Positions 26,504 through 34,744 are shown, counted from the first letter of the stretch. The stretch: DNA of 64,000 bases from Protofrankia sp963555915 (GCF_963555915.1 NZ_CAUVXL010000046.1:1-64000); one strand, 5' to 3'. A program made the numbers and translations. Notes: generated from the letters alone by a model not told the origin.

Positions 26504-28327
26504 GTGACGACCGCGACGCAGATTCCGGGGCTGGACGCTGCCCCGACCAGGCATACCGGGCTGATTGCCTGGGTGCGCGAGATCGCCGAACTCACCCGAC
26601 CGGAGCGCATCCAATGGTGTGACGGCTCTGATGCGGAGTACGCGGAACTCGCGCGGTTGCTGGTCGACAAGGGTACTTTTGTGCCGCTGGACGACGAGAA
26701 GCGGCCAGGTAGTTTTTTCGCGGCTTCCGATCCCACAGACGTTGCCAGGGTTGAGGACCGCACATACATCTGCTCGCGTGACCGTGCGGACGCCGGGCCG
26801 ACCAACAACTGGCTCGATCCGGCTGAGATGAGGGCGAAGCTGCATGTCCTGTTTGCGGGCAGTATGCGCGGGCGCACGATGTATGTCGTGCCCTTCTGTA
26901 TGGGCCCGCTAGGCTCGCGGATTTCCGCTCTTGGCGTTGAAATTACTGACTCGCCGTATGTTGTCGCGTCGATGCGGACGATGACCCGAATGGGAACCCC
27001 CGCCCTCGAACAGCTGGGCGTGGACGGATTCTTCGTCCCATGCGTGCATTCTCTGGGCGCGCCGCTCGAGCCGGGTCAGGCTGATGTCCCGTGGCCGTGC
27101 AACTCGACGAAGTACATCACGCATTTCCCCGAGACCCGGGAGATCTGGTCGTTCGGGTCCGGTTACGGCGGGAACGCCCTGTTGGGCAAGAAGTGCTATG
27201 CACTGCGGATTGCCTCGGTAATGGCCCGCGATGAGGGCTGGCTGGCCGAGCACATGCTGATTCTCAAGTTGACCTCACCGGCGGGCAAGGTCCACTTCGT
27301 CGCGGCGGCCTTCCCGTCGGCCTGCGGCAAGACCAACCTCGCGATGATCATTCCGACGTTGCCGGGCTGGAAGGCGGAGACCGTCGGTGACGACATCGCC
27401 TGGATGCGCTTCGGGGATGACGGCCGGCTGTACGCGGTGAACCCTGAGGCTGGCTTCTTCGGCGTGGCACCGGGCACAGGCGTCGATACCAACCCGAACG
27501 CCATCGAGACGCTGTGGGGCAACACGGTCTTCACCAACGTCGCCCGCACCGACGACGGTGACGTCTGGTGGGAGGGGCTGACCAGGGACAAGCCCGCGCA
27601 CCTCATCGACTGGTTGGGTCGCGACTGGACGCCGGAGGCCACCGAACCGGCCGCTCACCCCAACGCCCGCTTCACGGTGCCCGCCAGCCAGTGCCCGACG
27701 ATCGCGGCGGAGTGGGAGGACCCGAAGGGTGTCCCGATCTCGGCCATCCTGTTCGGTGGACGTCGGGCGACCGCGGTCCCGCTGGTGACCGAGGCACCGA
27801 CGTGGCAGCGCGGGGTGTTCTTCGGTTCGATCGTGGCGTCCGAGACGACCGCGGCGCAGGCCGGAGCGATCGGTAAGCTGCGGCGCGACCCGTTCGCGAT
27901 GCTGCCGTTCTGTGGCTACAACATGGCCGACTACTTCGCGCACTGGTTGGCGATGGGTCGCAAGGCCGACCAGGCGAAGCTACCGCGGATCTACTATGTC
28001 AACTGGTTCCGGAAGAACGCGCAGGGCCGGTTCATGTGGCCGGGCTATGGCGAGAACAGCCGGGTTCTGGCCTGGATCGTCGGGCGGCTCGAAGGGCAGG
28101 CGGACGGGGTGGAGACACCGCTGGGCGTCCTGCCCACGGCGCAGGCCCTGCCCACCGATGGGCTGGACGTCGCGCCGGAGGAGCTCGCCGAGCTGCTCAC
28201 CCTCGACACCGAGGTCTGGAAGCGGGAGGCGGAGCTGATCCCCGATCACTATCAGACCTTTGGGGACGGGCTGCCGGTCGAGCTGTGGGCCGAACAGGAG
28301 GCATTGGTCGCCCGACTCAAGGACTGA
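26504..28327 (+). CDS. pckG: Phosphoenolpyruvate carboxykinase (GTP)
   Basis: A 607-residue enzyme, the normal length of GTP-type PEPCK. Signatures: the PEPCK-specific loop FPSACGKTNLAM (P-loop/kinase-1), VGDDIAWMRFGDDGRLYAVNPEAGFFGVAPG, the hyper-reactive Cys in this P-loop, and the FWEN-like region SRVLAWIVGRLEG near the C-terminus. It converts oxaloacetate plus GTP to PEP, the entry to gluconeogenesis, and pairs logically with glpX further right. The GTG at 26504 is chosen because GGAGG lies eight bases upstream and VTTATQIPGLD is a usual start. It appears monocistronic. Confidence 0.96.
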   Translation: MTTATQIPGLDAAPTRHTGLIAWVREIAELTRPERIQWCDGSDAEYAELARLLVDKGTFVPLDDEKRPGSFFAASDPTDVARVEDRTYICSRDRADAGPTNNWLDPAEMRAKLHVLFAGSMRGRTMYVVPFCMGPLGSRISALGVEITDSPYVVASMRTMTRMGTPALEQLGVDGFFVPCVHSLGAPLEPGQADVPWPCNSTKYITHFPETREIWSFGSGYGGNALLGKKCYALRIASVMARDEGWLAEHMLILKLTSPAGKVHFVAAAFPSACGKTNLAMIIPTLPGWKAETVGDDIAWMRFGDDGRLYAVNPEAGFFGVAPGTGVDTNPNAIETLWGNTVFTNVARTDDGDVWWEGLTRDKPAHLIDWLGRDWTPEATEPAAHPNARFTVPASQCPTIAAEWEDPKGVPISAILFGGRRATAVPLVTEAPTWQRGVFFGSIVASETTAAQAGAIGKLRRDPFAMLPFCGYNMADYFAHWLAMGRKADQAKLPRIYYVNWFRKNAQGRFMWPGYGENSRVLAWIVGRLEGQADGVETPLGVLPTAQALPTDGLDVAPEELAELLTLDTEVWKREAELIPDHYQTFGDGLPVELWAEQEALVARLKD

Positions 28328-28955
28328 CGACGGGCCGCGGACCGGCTGCGCAGCTCTTTGACAGGATGTCGTGGTGGCCATTGCCACGCCGTGGGCACCG
28401 CCACCTTCGTGACGACTTTTTATGATCATGGCTGATCGTCTCGGCGGTCATGCTGCATGCGGCGGATGACGGTCGGATCAGTGTCCGGTATGTACCACGG
28501 ACGCAGGTCCGACCGTCGTCGTTCTGGTCGCGGCGGCGACGCACCCGCGATCGGCCACCCGCCGTCCGCTGTGGTGGTGGCCGTCATCTGAACAGCGGAC
28601 CACATCGTTGTCCAAGACCGTTCGATCGGATTAGACGATCAACCTGTTCTGTCTGGGGGGCAGGCGGTTTCGTGCGCCATCACCTTATGGCCGGTGACTG
28701 TTGCCGAGCGTGTTGTGCGAAAATGGTCGCGCTTTCCAGGCGGGGGAGCTAACGTGTGAGCCTGGGTTCCACTGACGGACGTTACCGAACGGCGATCCGT
28801 CGGGATGGATCCAGTTGGCTCAAGTTGTGGTCCGGCACTGGGCTGGACCACTCGGGAGGCCCCTCGGTGCCGCATTCGCGACAACGTAAGGAGGCCGGGA
28901 CCCGGCCTCCTGTGGGGCCCTGTCCCGGACTTCCTCCGAGTAAGCGGGTGGGCGT
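28328..28955 (+). other. Long leader/intergenic region before phoH2
   Basis: 628 bases without a supported gene. Short ORFs here have poor codon bias. It contains an imperfect gacga...tcgtc stem with an AT-rich loop near 28410-28442 and a perfect 11-bp hairpin at 28889-28911. Its length and the hairpin suggest a structured 5' region of phoH2, but I recognise no riboswitch class. Confidence 0.4.
28889..28911 (+). promoter_or_regulatory. Perfect hairpin about 45 bases before the phoH2 start
   Basis: Arms aggaggccggg and cccggcctcct are separated by one A. The left arm contains an AGGAGG ribosome-site-like sequence buried in the stem. It may be an attenuator, a processing site or the end of a short upstream transcript. 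Confidence 0.45.
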
Positions 28956-30248
28956 GTGCCACGAACGCATGTCGTCGACACAAGCGTGCTCTTGTCCGAT
29001 CCTGGTGCGCTGCTGCGCTTTGCGGAGCACAATGTTGTGCTTCCTCTGGTTGTCGTAGGGGAGTTGGAAGGTAAGCGGCACCACCCGGAACTGGGTTGGT
29101 TCGCCCGTGAAGCCCTTCGTCTCCTTGACGACCTCCGAATCCGCCATGGTCGGCTGGATCAACCGTTGCCGTTGGACGACGGTGGAACCCTGCGGGTTGA
29201 ACTAAACCACAGCGACCCCTCGGTGCTCCCACCGGGGTTTCGGGTGGATGACAATGACTCGCGAATTCTGGCTGTCGCGCTCAACCTGGCTCGGGAGGGC
29301 AACGACGTTGTTCTCGTCACGAAAGATCTGCCGCTGCGCGTGAAGGCGTCCGCGGTGGGGCTTGCCGCCGAGGAGTACCGGGCGCAGAGTCCGGTGGATT
29401 CGGGCTGGAGCGGCATGGCCGAGCTCGCAGTCTCCCAGGAGGATCTTGATCGGCTCTACGCTCGGGAGACTGTTGAGATCGCCGAGGCGACCGGGCTGCC
29501 CTGCCACACCGGTCTGGTCCTCACCGCTTCCGGCGGCAGTGCGTCGGCTCTTGGACGGGTCACCCCGGACAAGAAGGTGCGCCTCGTCCGGGGTGACCGG
29601 GAGGCCTTCGGCCTGCACGGACGCTCCGCGGAGCAACGCGTCGCGCTGGATCTGCTCCTCGATCCCGACATCGGGATCATCTCTCTCGGTGGGCGGGCCG
29701 GTACCGGAAAGTCCGCGCTGGCGCTGTGCGCAGGGCTCGAGGCGGTGATGGAACGGGGGCTGCATCGTCGGGTCGTGGTGTTCCGGCCGTTGTACGCCGT
29801 CGGCGGTCAGGACCTCGGCTATCTGCCGGGCAGCGAGAACGAGAAGATGGCGCCTTGGGCACAGGCCGTCTTCGACACCCTCGGCGCGCTGGTCTCCCAG
29901 GACGTCATCGAAGAGATCGCCGATCGCGGGATGCTGGAGGTGCTCCCGCTCACCCACATCCGTGGCCGGTCGCTGCACGACGCGTTCGTCATCGTGGACG
30001 AAGCGCAGTCGCTCGAGCGCGGGGTGCTGCTTACCGTGCTGTCGAGGTTGGGCCAGGGATCGCGGGTGGTCCTCACGCATGACGTCGCTCAGCGTGACAA
30101 CTTGCGGGTTGGTCGGCATGACGGAGTTGCCTCCGTGATCGAGACCCTCAAGGGGCATCCGCTGTTCGCGCATGTCACCCTCACCCGTTCGGAGCGTTCG
30201 CCGATCGCCGCACTGGTCACGACGATGTTGGAGGATCTCGTCCTGTAG
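28956..30248 (+). CDS. phoH2: PhoH2: PIN ribonuclease domain fused to PhoH ATPase
   Basis: A 430-residue two-domain protein. Residues 1-140 are a PIN domain with its acidic residues at VVDTSVLL (Asp8), ELEGK (Glu36/38) and VDDNDSRIL (Asp101), plus VVLVTKD (Asp124). Residues 210-430 are the PhoH ATPase: Walker A GGRAGTGKSA (245-253) and Walker B FVIVDEAQSL. PhoH2 proteins are ATP-dependent RNA helicase-nucleases, in mycobacteria linked to a VapB-like upstream peptide. No antitoxin-like peptide is clear here. The GTG at 28956 is the natural start. A hairpin terminator follows the TAG. Confidence 0.9.
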   Translation: MPRTHVVDTSVLLSDPGALLRFAEHNVVLPLVVVGELEGKRHHPELGWFAREALRLLDDLRIRHGRLDQPLPLDDGGTLRVELNHSDPSVLPPGFRVDDNDSRILAVALNLAREGNDVVLVTKDLPLRVKASAVGLAAEEYRAQSPVDSGWSGMAELAVSQEDLDRLYARETVEIAEATGLPCHTGLVLTASGGSASALGRVTPDKKVRLVRGDREAFGLHGRSAEQRVALDLLLDPDIGIISLGGRAGTGKSALALCAGLEAVMERGLHRRVVVFRPLYAVGGQDLGYLPGSENEKMAPWAQAVFDTLGALVSQDVIEEIADRGMLEVLPLTHIRGRSLHDAFVIVDEAQSLERGVLLTVLSRLGQGSRVVLTHDVAQRDNLRVGRHDGVASVIETLKGHPLFAHVTLTRSERSPIAALVTTMLEDLVL

Positions 30249-30270
30249 CCCGCCAGAGGGCGGCGTGGAC

Positions 30271-30304
30271 GCCGGACCCGGCAGTCAGGCTGCCCGGGTC
30301 CGGC
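30271..30304 (+). terminator. Hairpin terminator after phoH2
   Basis: Left arm gccggacccggcag and right arm ctgcccgggtccggc (one bulged C) with loop tcagg, 23 bases after the phoH2 stop. Confidence 0.6.
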
Positions 30305-30311
30305 GTGGACG

Positions 30312-30370
30312 GCGTCAGTCGTCAACCGCGTCAGTCGTCAACCGCGGTAGTGGTCAACCGCGGTAGTCGG
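30312..30370. repeat. 16-bp tandem repeat upstream of msrA
   Basis: The unit gcgtcagtcgtcaacc occurs at 30312 and 30328. A diverged copy, gcggtagtggtcaacc, occurs at 30344, and a partial copy follows. It lies between the phoH2 terminator and the msrA start, so it may be in the msrA promoter region. Confidence 0.75.
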
Positions 30371-30384
30371 GGAACGTACCGGGG

Positions 30385-31101
30385 ATGGCCGTGGTTGACG
30401 ACATGGACAGGCTTTCAGGGGTCCCGGAGGTGCTCGACATGCTCTTCGCTCGCCACAAGCCGACGCTGCCCACGGCCGCGCAGGCACTGCCCGGCCGTGC
30501 GGAAGCGTCTTTTGCGATACCGGATCGGCACGCGGTCCTCGGCACACCGTTGCGGGGTCCCGTCCCCACGGGTTTCGCGACCGTGGTGTTCGGGCTCGGC
30601 TGTTTCTGGGGTGCGGAGCGGACGTTCTGGCAGATCCCCGGGGTGTACTCGACCGCGGTCGGGTACGCGGGCGGAATCACCCCGAACCCGACGTACGAGG
30701 AGACGTGTTCAGGCCTGACCGGGCACACCGAGGCTGTTGCGGTCGTGTTCGACCCGGCGGTGGTGAGCTTCGAGGACCTGCTGAAGGTCTTCTGGGAGGC
30801 GCACGACCCGACCCAGGGGATGCGCCAGGGTAACGACGTCGGCACCCAGTACCGTTCGGCGATCTACACGTTCTCCGACGAGCAGGGTGCTGCGGCGCAG
30901 CGTAGCCGGGACGCCTTCCAGGCAGTCCTGGACAAGGCCGGTTTCGGCCCGATCACCACCGAGATCGCCCCGGCCGGTCCATTCTACTTCGCTGAGGAGT
31001 ACCACCAGCAGTACCTGCACAAGGTCCCCAACGGCTACTGCGGGTTGAGTGGCACCGGCCAGTCGTGCCCGGTCGGCGTGGCAGGGGCCGACGCCGGTTG
31101 A
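30385..31101 (+). CDS. msrA: Peptide-methionine (S)-S-oxide reductase
   Basis: A 238-residue enzyme that reduces Met-(S)-sulfoxide in proteins. The catalytic Cys73 sits in GLGCFWGAERTFW, followed by VGYAGG, TGHTEAV and VFWEAHDPTQGMRQGNDVGTQYRSAI, all classic MsrA blocks. The C-terminal GYCGLSGTGQSCPVGV holds resolving cysteines. The N-terminal extension (first 65 residues) is typical of actinobacterial forms. The ATG at 30385 is used; ATG 30403 is also possible. The last 16 codons are duplicated 840 bases downstream. Confidence 0.95.
   Translation: MAVVDDMDRLSGVPEVLDMLFARHKPTLPTAAQALPGRAEASFAIPDRHAVLGTPLRGPVPTGFATVVFGLGCFWGAERTFWQIPGVYSTAVGYAGGITPNPTYEETCSGLTGHTEAVAVVFDPAVVSFEDLLKVFWEAHDPTQGMRQGNDVGTQYRSAIYTFSDEQGAAAQRSRDAFQAVLDKAGFGPITTEIAPAGPFYFAEEYHQQYLHKVPNGYCGLSGTGQSCPVGVAGADAG
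31051..31097 (+). repeat. Direct repeat copy 1: msrA 3' end
   Basis: 47 bases at the end of msrA that are identical to 31891-31937. Identity resumes at the TGA after one mismatch. The two copies flank the RelE-like module. Confidence 0.9.
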
Positions 31102-31119
31102 TCGCAGTCCGCGACGCCT

Positions 31120-31416
31120 CTACCGTTCGAAGATGTCGTGGGTGCCGATCCGCAACCAGATGATGTGCGGGCCAGGCTTACCCGGGATCGGGTCGCCGTA
31201 CCGCCACAGTGCCCGGCCGTCGGGCGCCCACGTCATCTCGAACATCCCGGACTCGGACTTGTAACCCTTCACCCGCAGCTTCGGATGGAACGAGCCCGAC
31301 TCCAGTCCCTCACGGAACAGCCCGACAGCGCGCAGGAAGGCGGTCTGGTGCGCGGGGGAGAGCCGATGGAACTCCGCGAGGAAGCGGGCAACCGGCTCGT
31401 ATGTGGGCACGGTCAC
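31120..31416 (-). CDS. RelE-like type II toxin
   Basis: A 98-residue basic protein with PTYEPVARFLAEFHRLSPAH, FHPKLRVKGYKSESGMFEMTW and a C-terminal HIIWLRIGTHDIFER. The beta-strand order and the final IGTHDIF match RelE/ParE-superfamily mRNA interferases of the kind found in actinobacterial chromosomal modules. It lies 36 bases after the small partner gene on the same strand, in antitoxin-then-toxin order. The stop is only 19 bases from the end of convergent msrA. Both genes lie between duplicated msrA 3' ends, which hints at acquisition. Confidence 0.75.
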   Translation of the reverse strand: MTVPTYEPVARFLAEFHRLSPAHQTAFLRAVGLFREGLESGSFHPKLRVKGYKSESGMFEMTWAPDGRALWRYGDPIPGKPGPHIIWLRIGTHDIFER

Positions 31417-31452
31417 AACAGTAGGACGAAGAGTGAGCGCTCCTGCGAGGGG

Positions 31453-31647
31453 TCAGCTTGCCTTCGACCGCGGGGATGTGGACAGCTCGTGCAGGAGTGC
31501 GTCGAACGCGGCATCACTGGTACAGATGACCGATCGTCCCGCGGCGAGGTCCTCGTACGCTTCGTCGATCGCCTGCTGCGTGGCGGGGTCTGGCGCATCG
31601 ACCCATTCGTACGGCTCGGGGTACGGCCAAGCGCTGGGTTGCGTCAC
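31453..31647 (-). CDS. Probable antitoxin partner of the RelE-like toxin
   Basis: A 64-residue acidic protein (PYPEPYEWVDAPDPATQQAIDEAYEDLAAGRSV, then TSDAAFDALLHELS). Small size, acidic charge and position directly before a RelE-like gene support an antitoxin role; I see no clear DNA-binding motif. The GTG at 31645-31647 follows GGGAAG with good spacing. It is an inference from context, not from strong family recognition. Confidence 0.6.
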   Translation of the reverse strand: MTQPSAWPYPEPYEWVDAPDPATQQAIDEAYEDLAAGRSVICTSDAAFDALLHELSTSPRSKAS

Positions 31648-32009
31648 TTCCCGCTTCGCCTCCCCGGAGTCAGTCCAGGTCCTTCGATGACTGCTTCACA
31701 GTGCCCTTCAAAGCATGCCCGCACATGCCAGCACTTACAAGAACCGCGCGGGGTGAGCTACGGCTGCCCGTCTGTGTGTGGTCTACCACGGCCAACCACC
31801 GGGCGCGTTCGTGGCTGCAGACCAGCGCCCCCGGGGGGCACGCGGGACTCCACTGTCGTGGTGCAGGGGTCACATAGGCGGATGCTCGTGGGCACCGGCC
31901 AGTCGTGCCCGGTCGGCGTGGCAGGGGCCGACGCCGGCTGAGGCATCGGTTCTCCGCCAGCTGGCGTGCCGCCGATCCGGTGGCGAAGCGCGGCTGCAGG
32001 TGACCGTGG
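31648..32009. other. Spacer with second msrA 3'-end copy
   Basis: 362 bases without a supported gene. It contains the second 47-bp msrA tail (31891-31937). The 267-residue plus-strand ORF ending at 31941 is only open because of that copy and is not considered real. Confidence 0.6.
31891..31937 (+). repeat. Direct repeat copy 2: msrA 3'-end duplicate
   Basis: Identical to 31051-31097 and followed by ctga in place of ttga, so the stop codon is retained. It lies exactly 840 bases from copy 1. Together they bracket the RelE-like toxin module like attachment-site repeats. Confidence 0.9.
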
Positions 32010-32423
32010 TCAGGCCCGTCCCGGGGACGTGACGACCAGACTATTCTCCGTGCAGGCAGCCGCGAGCCGGGCGTCATAGGTCACCATGTGATCCGCGTCG
32101 ACCAACAGCGCGGACGCGAGGTGGATCGCGTCGAGCGACCTGAGAACCGGTGGCCGAATTCGACGCGCAAGGCTGACGACCTCCGGCGAGATGGGGTGTT
32201 CGGCAATGCCTGACATCGCGGCGTCCGCGTGAACGGTCGCGGTTGCGAAGGGCGACAGTGCCCGTGCATGAAGAGCCCGGATGACCTCGATCCATGCCAG
32301 CGAAGATGAGATCAGTAAGTCTCGGTCCGCGTAATAACGGTCGAGTGTCGCCACCAGCGTGGTGGATTCCGCTTCGATCGCGACTCGCTTGATCAGAGCA
32401 CTACTGTCGACGTATACGCGCAT
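32010..32423 (-). CDS. vapC: VapC-like PIN-domain toxin
   Basis: A 137-residue PIN ribonuclease. Acidic residues: Asp6 in VYVDSSALIKR, Glu at ISSSLAWIEVIRAL, Asp in LRSLDAIHLASAL and Asp near VDADHMVTYDARL. This set matches VapC, which cleaves tRNA or rRNA in other systems. The ATG overlaps the antitoxin stop by one base (TGATG), giving translational coupling. The neighbour upstream is a ribbon-helix-helix antitoxin preceded by a perfect palindrome, so the module looks intact. Confidence 0.88.
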   Translation of the reverse strand: MRVYVDSSALIKRVAIEAESTTLVATLDRYYADRDLLISSSLAWIEVIRALHARALSPFATATVHADAAMSGIAEHPISPEVVSLARRIRPPVLRSLDAIHLASALLVDADHMVTYDARLAAACTENSLVVTSPGRA

Positions 32424-32695
32424 CAGATTCGGTCGCTGCGATCGAGTAGATCGAGAGTTGTCGTGCCGTCCGGAACGGTCAGGGTCGGCGTCGTTCGACG
32501 GTACGGCGTGCGAGGCGGGAGCAGCGTGCCGGAATCGATCCGCCGGTCACGTGGTAGGTGGCGCTCGACGTTCGCGGCGTTGAGGTATCGATCTACTGCA
32601 TCCCGTACGATTTCCTGCTGGGATCGGCCGGTCTGTTCGGCGCATGCGCGTAGCGCGATCTCGGTGTCTGCGTTGAGCCGGAGATTCATGGCCAT
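32423..32695 (-). CDS. vapB: VapB-like ribbon-helix-helix antitoxin
   Basis: A 90-residue protein. The N-terminal MNLRLNADTEIALRACAEQT and SQQEIVRDAVDRYL form a ribbon-helix-helix DNA-binding fold. The C-terminal tail (PRTPYRRTTPTLTVPDGT) is the likely toxin-binding, disordered part. It is coupled to vapC by TGATG. The 28-bp palindrome 11 bases upstream of the ATG is a fitting autoregulatory operator for the VapBC complex. Confidence 0.85.
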   Translation of the reverse strand: MAMNLRLNADTEIALRACAEQTGRSQQEIVRDAVDRYLNAANVERHLPRDRRIDSGTLLPPRTPYRRTTPTLTVPDGTTTLDLLDRSDRI

Positions 32696-32705
32696 GCCCT
32701 TGACG

Positions 32706-32733
32706 GTACCAGTTCAGTACTGAACTGGTACCA
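32706..32733. promoter_or_regulatory. Perfect 28-bp palindrome, likely vapBC operator
   Basis: The half-site ggtaccagttcagt is followed directly by its exact reverse complement. It lies just upstream of the vapB ATG (10 bases between), where a ribbon-helix-helix antitoxin would bind to repress its own promoter. Confidence 0.75.
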
Positions 32734-32987
32734 AGTGCTGTCGATCGTCTCGTCTCGTCTGGGCCGTGGGCCGGTCGGTGTCACACGGGAGCGTCGACCG
32801 CCGACCACTGAGATGCACGGGTACCGACGCCTTGTCGATGGGTCATCCGTGCCAGACCCGCGTGGTTTCTTGCGCTGTGTGCGCAGTTGATGAAGAGTAA
32901 GAGTATGAGATCGATATTGGTGCCGCTGACCCCGGTGATCGAAATCGGCCGCGGAGTACCAGTGCGGCAACCAGCCGTGGACGGGTC

Positions 32988-33461
32988 ATGAGCGGTCGGC
33001 GCCGTGTGTTCATGGTGACCCAGACGTCGGCGGCGTCGCCGTCGGCGGTGTTCGATCTGCTGGCGGACGGCGCGGGCTGGTCGCGGTGGGCGGGTCCGCT
33101 CGTGTCGCGGTCCTGGTGGGAGCGGGAGGGTACGCCCGCGCCGGGTGGCGTGGGCGCGGTGCGTCGGCTCGGTCGGCCGCCGCTGTACGCCCGGGAGGAG
33201 ATCGTCGAGTACGTGCCGGGTCACCGGCACGCCTACCGGATTCATTGGGGGCTGCCGGTCCGGGACTACCTCGGGACGGTTGATCTGTCTCCGTTGGACA
33301 GCGGTGGTACCCAGATCATCTGGCAGGGTAGTTTTGTTCCGCTGGTGCCCGGCACGGGCGCCGTGGTGGCCCTCGGCGCGAGGTTGTTCATCACCGGGTT
33401 GGCCCGCCGCCTCGCCAGGGTTGCGGTTTCCGGCGCGGGCCCGCCGTCGCCTGCCGCCTGA
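32988..33461 (+). CDS. SRPBCC (START/polyketide-cyclase-like) family protein
   Basis: A 157-residue single-domain protein: VTQTSAASPSAVFDLLADGAGWSRWAG is the usual start of actinobacterial SRPBCC proteins, followed by GAVRRLGRPPLYAREEIVEY, HRHAYRIHWGLPVRDYLG, TQIIWQGSFVPL and a final hydrophobic helix. The fold binds a hydrophobic ligand; the ligand is unknown. The ATG at 32988 follows a weak ribosome site. A broken NuoF-like gene and a TetR gene lie downstream on the other strand. Confidence 0.8.
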   Translation: MSGRRRVFMVTQTSAASPSAVFDLLADGAGWSRWAGPLVSRSWWEREGTPAPGGVGAVRRLGRPPLYAREEIVEYVPGHRHAYRIHWGLPVRDYLGTVDLSPLDSGGTQIIWQGSFVPLVPGTGAVVALGARLFITGLARRLARVAVSGAGPPSPAA

Positions 33462-33519
33462 ACCGCCGGTCACGGTTCGCCGGCCGGGAGCAGCGCCAGC
33501 GCCGGCGTCGGACACTCGC

Positions 33520-33895
33520 CGGCGGGGTGAACCGGGGGATGGCTTCCCCGCCGTTGATCGTGTTGACCAGGGCGGTCGCCTCACCGGCGAGAAACCTCGG
33601 GGGGACGGGGAACAGCCCTACCGGGATCCGGTCGACGCTGGCGGTGGCGCGCTCGTCCAGGGCGGCATGCAGCTGCCTGTACGGCGTGTCGGTCCGGCCG
33701 GCCATGTGATCATGATGCGTGCACAGAAACGCCTGCGTCGCGTTGACGGCCTCGGCGGCCAGTTGGATGCCGTCGAGCACAAGATGTGGTGATGTGCGCA
33801 GGAGCAACGTGTCCTTACCGCTGGCTGCCGCGATAGGGCAACGGGCCGTGCACGGCGAGATGGGTGCGCAGGTCGCCGAGCACGGTGGGTGTCAT
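33520..33895 (-). pseudogene. NuoF/SLBB-like oxidoreductase remnant
   Basis: A broken gene. Reading begins MTPTVLGDLRTHLAVHGPLP at the ATG 33893-33895 and hits a stop. In a second frame the text resumes KDTLLLRTSPHLVLDGIQLA, AVNATQAFLCT and RIPVGLFPVPPRFLAGEATAL, ending at GGEAIPRFTPP. These are consecutive blocks of NADH-dehydrogenase subunit F-like flavoproteins, but the stretch with the glycine-rich NADH/FMN site is missing and the C-terminal FeS part is absent. So there is at least one internal deletion, one frameshift and a 3' truncation. It converges on the SRPBCC gene. Confidence 0.7.
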
Positions 33896-33923
33896 CTGTG
33901 CGTTTCCTGTGTGCCCCAGCGTT

Positions 33924-34589
33924 CTACAGTGATCGGGGAAGCAGCGTGTCCGTGAGCGTCCGGCCCAGCCAGGTCTCGTACTGTTCCGCGGTCCACTGCC
34001 AGATCACGCGCAGCATGTGGTGAACCTCCGGCGCGGTGAGCGTCCAGATCACCGCGGCTGCCTGATCGACCGGCATCCCGTCACGCAGGGGTCCGTGTTC
34101 AGAGATCCAGAGTGCCACGGTCGTCATCGTCTGCCGCCGCTGACCGAGCTGCTGGTTTTCCCGGAAAGCCGCCATTTCACGGTCGGTGGCGGCCGCACCG
34201 CGCAGGATGTCATCGAGGGGCCGCAGACGTTCGAGCTGGTGGGAGGCGTCCGCGGCGAACATCGCGATCTGCCGTCGTTGATCGGTTTCCTGGCGGATCG
34301 CGGGCGGTTCCACCCGGCCCGGCATCGCGTGATCCCGGATGTCATCCGCATGTTGCGTGCCGCTGAGGCCCAGCAGTTCCTTGAGCAGCCCACGCTTGGA
34401 CCGGAAGGCGTCATAAACGGTGTCGGGTGCGACACCGGCCGCCTTGCTGATTGTGCTGATCGTTGTTGGTGCGTAGCCCTGCGCACGGAAGAGCTCTCTG
34501 GCCGCTTCCAGGATGCGTAGCCGGGTCTGACGAGCCTGCTCGGTGCGAAGCGGGGAGCGGTACCTGCGGTGCCTGGCGGGGTCAGTCAT
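33924..34589 (-). CDS. TetR family transcriptional regulator
   Basis: A 221-residue regulator. The N-terminal helix-turn-helix is clear: RLRILEAARELFRAQGYAPT, TISTISKAAGVAPDTVYDAFRSKRGLLKELL. The C-terminal ligand domain has many helices with RPLDDILRGAAATDREM and ALWISEHGPLRDGMP, the layout of TetR proteins that control efflux or degradation genes. The ATG at 34587-34589 is preferred; the longer frame adds unrelated text. A candidate inverted-repeat operator sits about 130 bases upstream. Its target gene may have been the broken oxidoreductase. Confidence 0.85.
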   Translation of the reverse strand: MTDPARHRRYRSPLRTEQARQTRLRILEAARELFRAQGYAPTTISTISKAAGVAPDTVYDAFRSKRGLLKELLGLSGTQHADDIRDHAMPGRVEPPAIRQETDQRRQIAMFAADASHQLERLRPLDDILRGAAATDREMAAFRENQQLGQRRQTMTTVALWISEHGPLRDGMPVDQAAAVIWTLTAPEVHHMLRVIWQWTAEQYETWLGRTLTDTLLPRSL

Positions 34590-34721
34590 CCGGCGTGCTC
34601 CGACGATGTCCAGTAACGCTGGAGTCAGCTGGAGGACCCACCGAGCGGAGCCGGCCGCGGGTCGTCGCGGCACGGCGTCAGCCGCTCGGTGGTCAACCAA
34701 CATCGGCCACCATTTAGCAAT

Positions 34722-34744
34722 TTATAGCCTAATTTCGACTATAA
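34722..34744. promoter_or_regulatory. AT-rich inverted repeat upstream of the TetR gene
   Basis: ttatag (34722-34727) and ctataa (34739-34744) form a symmetric site with an 11-base spacer inside an AT-rich island. It is a candidate TetR operator or promoter region. Confidence 0.35.

Noticed and set aside
28690..28860. A c-di-AMP (ydaO-type) riboswitch before phoH2
   Set aside because: I could not align the conserved core; only general GC-rich pairing was seen.
31138..31941. Plus-strand ORF ending like MsrA
   Set aside because: The end is the duplicated msrA tail; the rest is antisense to the RelE-like genes with no domain.
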